A stretch of DNA of 64,000 nucleotides, taken from positions 147,489,601-147,553,600 of the forward strand of contig CM038221.1 of assembly GCA_021442155.1 (NCBI GenBank). Reading direction: 5' to 3'. This document shows, piece by piece, positions 62,481 to 64,000 of this stretch. A model generated the notes under the pieces. That model did not search any database. It was not told the origin of the DNA and saw nothing but the letters and a program-made list of their open reading frames with translations. How positions within the stretch are numbered: the first letter of the stretch is position 1; the number at the start of each line of letters is the position of its first letter. The DNA is from Cymbidium sinense (taxonomy: Eukaryota > Streptophyta > Magnoliopsida > Asparagales > Orchidaceae). A program made the position numbers and the translations under genes.

Positions 62481-63260
62481 CTTGAAGTACTAAAATTGCT
62501 ACTTTGTGAATTTAAGGATTGCTTTTCCTGAACATATGCTAAAATGCAAGGCTTATCCCCCGATGTGGTAGTTCATAAATTAGCAATCAAGTCAGAGGCA
62601 ACACCTATTAAATAAGCTCTAAGGTGAATGAGACTAGAAATTAAAGAATAAGTGATCATTGAAACTAAAAAAACTAATTGAAGTAGGATTCATATGTGAA
62701 GAAAAGTATACTGATTGGATAGCCAATATAGTGCCCGTGAAGAAGAAAAATGACCAGATTCATATCTGTATTGACTTTTGGGATCTTAATAAAGCTCATC
62801 CAAAAGATGATTTTTCAATCCCTATATCAAATTTATTGGCTGATAATACATCTAACTATGACATATTTTCTTTTATGGATGGATTGTCGGGATATAATCA
62901 GATCAAGATGGCACCTGAAGATGAAAGACATACATCCTTCAGAGCACCTGTTGGCATGCATTGTTACACAGTCATGCTTTTCAATTTGAAAAATGCTGGA
63001 GCTACATACTAAAGGGCTATGATGCGTAAATTTGATGAGCTGATTCACCAAAAGGTGGAGTGTTATGTTGATAATTTGGTGGTTAAGGCCTTAAGTTGTG
63101 AAAATCACTTTGAAGACTTAAGAATTGTGTTCGAAAGAATCAGAAAATATGATCTCAAGATGAATCCCCTAAAATGTGCATTTGGGGTGTCTTCTAGAAA
63201 ATTTCTTAGGTACATTATTGTTATCGAGAAATTGAGATCGATACTGCTAAAATCAAGGCG
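62481..63260 (+). pseudogene. Reverse transcriptase of pol (3' half of the split element 1 pol)
   Basis: The frame opens LEVLKLLLCEFKDCFS, then GLSPDVVVHKLAIK, with stops at Trp, Gln and Arg-type codons, and shifts by one base near 62661. From there it is nearly clean: WIANIVPVKKKN, FSFMDGLSGYNQIKMAPEDE (motif A, Asp at 62878-62880), FNLKNAGATY then a TAA (motif B) and YVDNLVVKA. In the last, the second catalytic Asp of YVDD is Asn (63073-63075). A frameshift near 63215 separates RKFLRY from EIEIDTAKIKAIIEMPPPK. It would copy element RNA into DNA inside the particle; this copy is dead. Its amino end fits directly onto SALLPDEK at 18289. Confidence 0.85.
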
Positions 63261-63880
63261 ATTATTGAGATGCCTCCACCAAAGAGTTTGCGTCAGCTTC
63301 GTTATTTACAAAGATAGTTTGCATTCATTCGTTGATTTATATCAAACCTATCAGGGCGATGTCTACCATTTTCAAAGCTGATGAAAAAAGAATGTTCCAT
63401 TCAAATGGGATAAGAAATGCCAAGAAGCATTCGATAGCATTAAAAGATACCTGTTAAATCCACCAATCCTTGCAATGCCTACTCCCTTCTCATATACACA
63501 TCGCATTAGAAGAGTCCCTTGGAGCACTATTGGCATAATGAAGAAGGTAAAGAGAATGCTCTTTATTATCAAAAGGTTGATAGGGGCAGAAATGAGATAC
63601 TCTTTGATAGAAGCATGTTGACATTAATCTTTGTAGCCCAAAAGTTACATTACATGTTATCTCATAAGATTACTCATCGAAGGATCAATCCAAGTACTTG
63701 ATGAAAAGACCAAGACGTTTACAAGCAAGATGGACAATATTGCTTTTATAATTTAATATATCATATGTTCCACAGAAAGAAGTGAAGGGATAAATTTTAG
63801 CAAAAAATTTCTTGCTGCATATCCAATTCCTGTGGACTCACCTATTAATGATGATTTTCTCGACGAGCAAATTATTCTCA
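63261..63880 (+). pseudogene. RT connection and first RNase H, element 1
   Basis: Continues SLRQLRYLQR and FISNLSGRC, then in another frame FKWDKKCQEAFDSIKRYLLN and PPILAMPTPF. In a third frame comes EESLGALLA, and in a fourth HNEEGKENALYY, with LTLIFVAQKLHYMLSHK after that. These are the thumb/connection and the RT-attached RNase H. Tat elements are known to carry a degenerate first RNase H, and EESLGALLA lacks the usual Asp of that motif. At least three frameshifts and many stops. The linker AAYPIPVDSPINDDFLDEQ (about 63810-63870) leads into the next domain. Confidence 0.75.
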
Positions 63881-64000
63881 TTCATGAAAAATAAAAATCA
63901 CAAATTTGAGAAATGTACTTGGATGGATCCTTATCAATCAAATAGGTCCAACCTCCAAATCTCCCAAGGGCAAGAGTAGGCATTGTCATTGTCTTTATAA
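63881..64000 (+). pseudogene. Start of second (archaeal-like) RNase H, truncated by the window
   Basis: Reads IILIHEK, a stop, KSQI, a TGA where the family has Trp, then EMYLDGSLSIK (Asp at 63922-63924) and RVGIVIVFI. The (W)xMYxDGS...GxGIVxV pattern is the beginning of the additional RNase H (aRNH) that marks the Tat lineage of Ty3/gypsy elements. It supplies the RNase H activity that the degenerate first domain lacks. The remaining domain and integrase lie beyond the window. Confidence 0.65.

Overview
This window is plant nuclear DNA made entirely, as far as I can see, of decayed Ty3/gypsy LTR retrotransposons stacked inside one another. I found no host gene, tRNA or rRNA. Three things support a seed plant with a large, repeat-rich genome: gag, protease and reverse-transcriptase remnants of the Tat (Ogre-like) lineage, an additional RNase H downstream of the usual one, and two primer-binding sites complementary to the 3' end of plant tRNA-Arg. 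The DNA is very AT-rich, and most coding breaks look like C-to-T or G-to-A changes, as expected for old methylated copies. I cannot name the species.

Layout. 1-897: unassigned repeat DNA with a 310-bp duplication. 898-7715: one nearly complete LTR (LTR1, about 6.8 kb). 7716-9300: a second, internally deleted LTR piece. 9301-12280: a diverged region whose 3' part is the 5' LTR end of element 1. 12289-18289: element 1 primer-binding site, an upstream ORF, gag, zinc knuckle, protease and the start of pol. 18290-33267: the 5' LTR of element 2 (LTR B), split by a complete solo LTR A (22732-30715, about 8.0 kb). 33276-38732: element 2 primer-binding site, a leader carrying an array of about twelve hairpins, an upstream ORF, gag and half a protease. 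38733-45670 (LTR C, +), 45671-51341 (LTR D, -) and 51342-56882 (LTR E, +): further truncated LTRs. 56883-62480: LTR F, the sister of B. 62481-64000: reverse transcriptase, RNase H and the start of a second RNase H, which read as the continuation of element 1 pol.

The simplest history is that element 1 was split at its protease/RT junction by element 2. Element 2 then received a solo LTR in its 5' LTR and a pile of LTRs in its protease, and lost its own pol and the start of its 3' LTR. Nothing here can be active: every coding domain has stops and frameshifts, and the RT catalytic motif has lost an aspartate.

The most unusual features are structural. They are the hairpin array in the element 2 leader, whose arms co-vary between copies; several conserved dyads in the very long LTRs; a pair of inverted LTRs (C and D) with arms of nearly 5 kb; and a dense run of TTGAC (W-box core) motifs in the first third of the LTRs.
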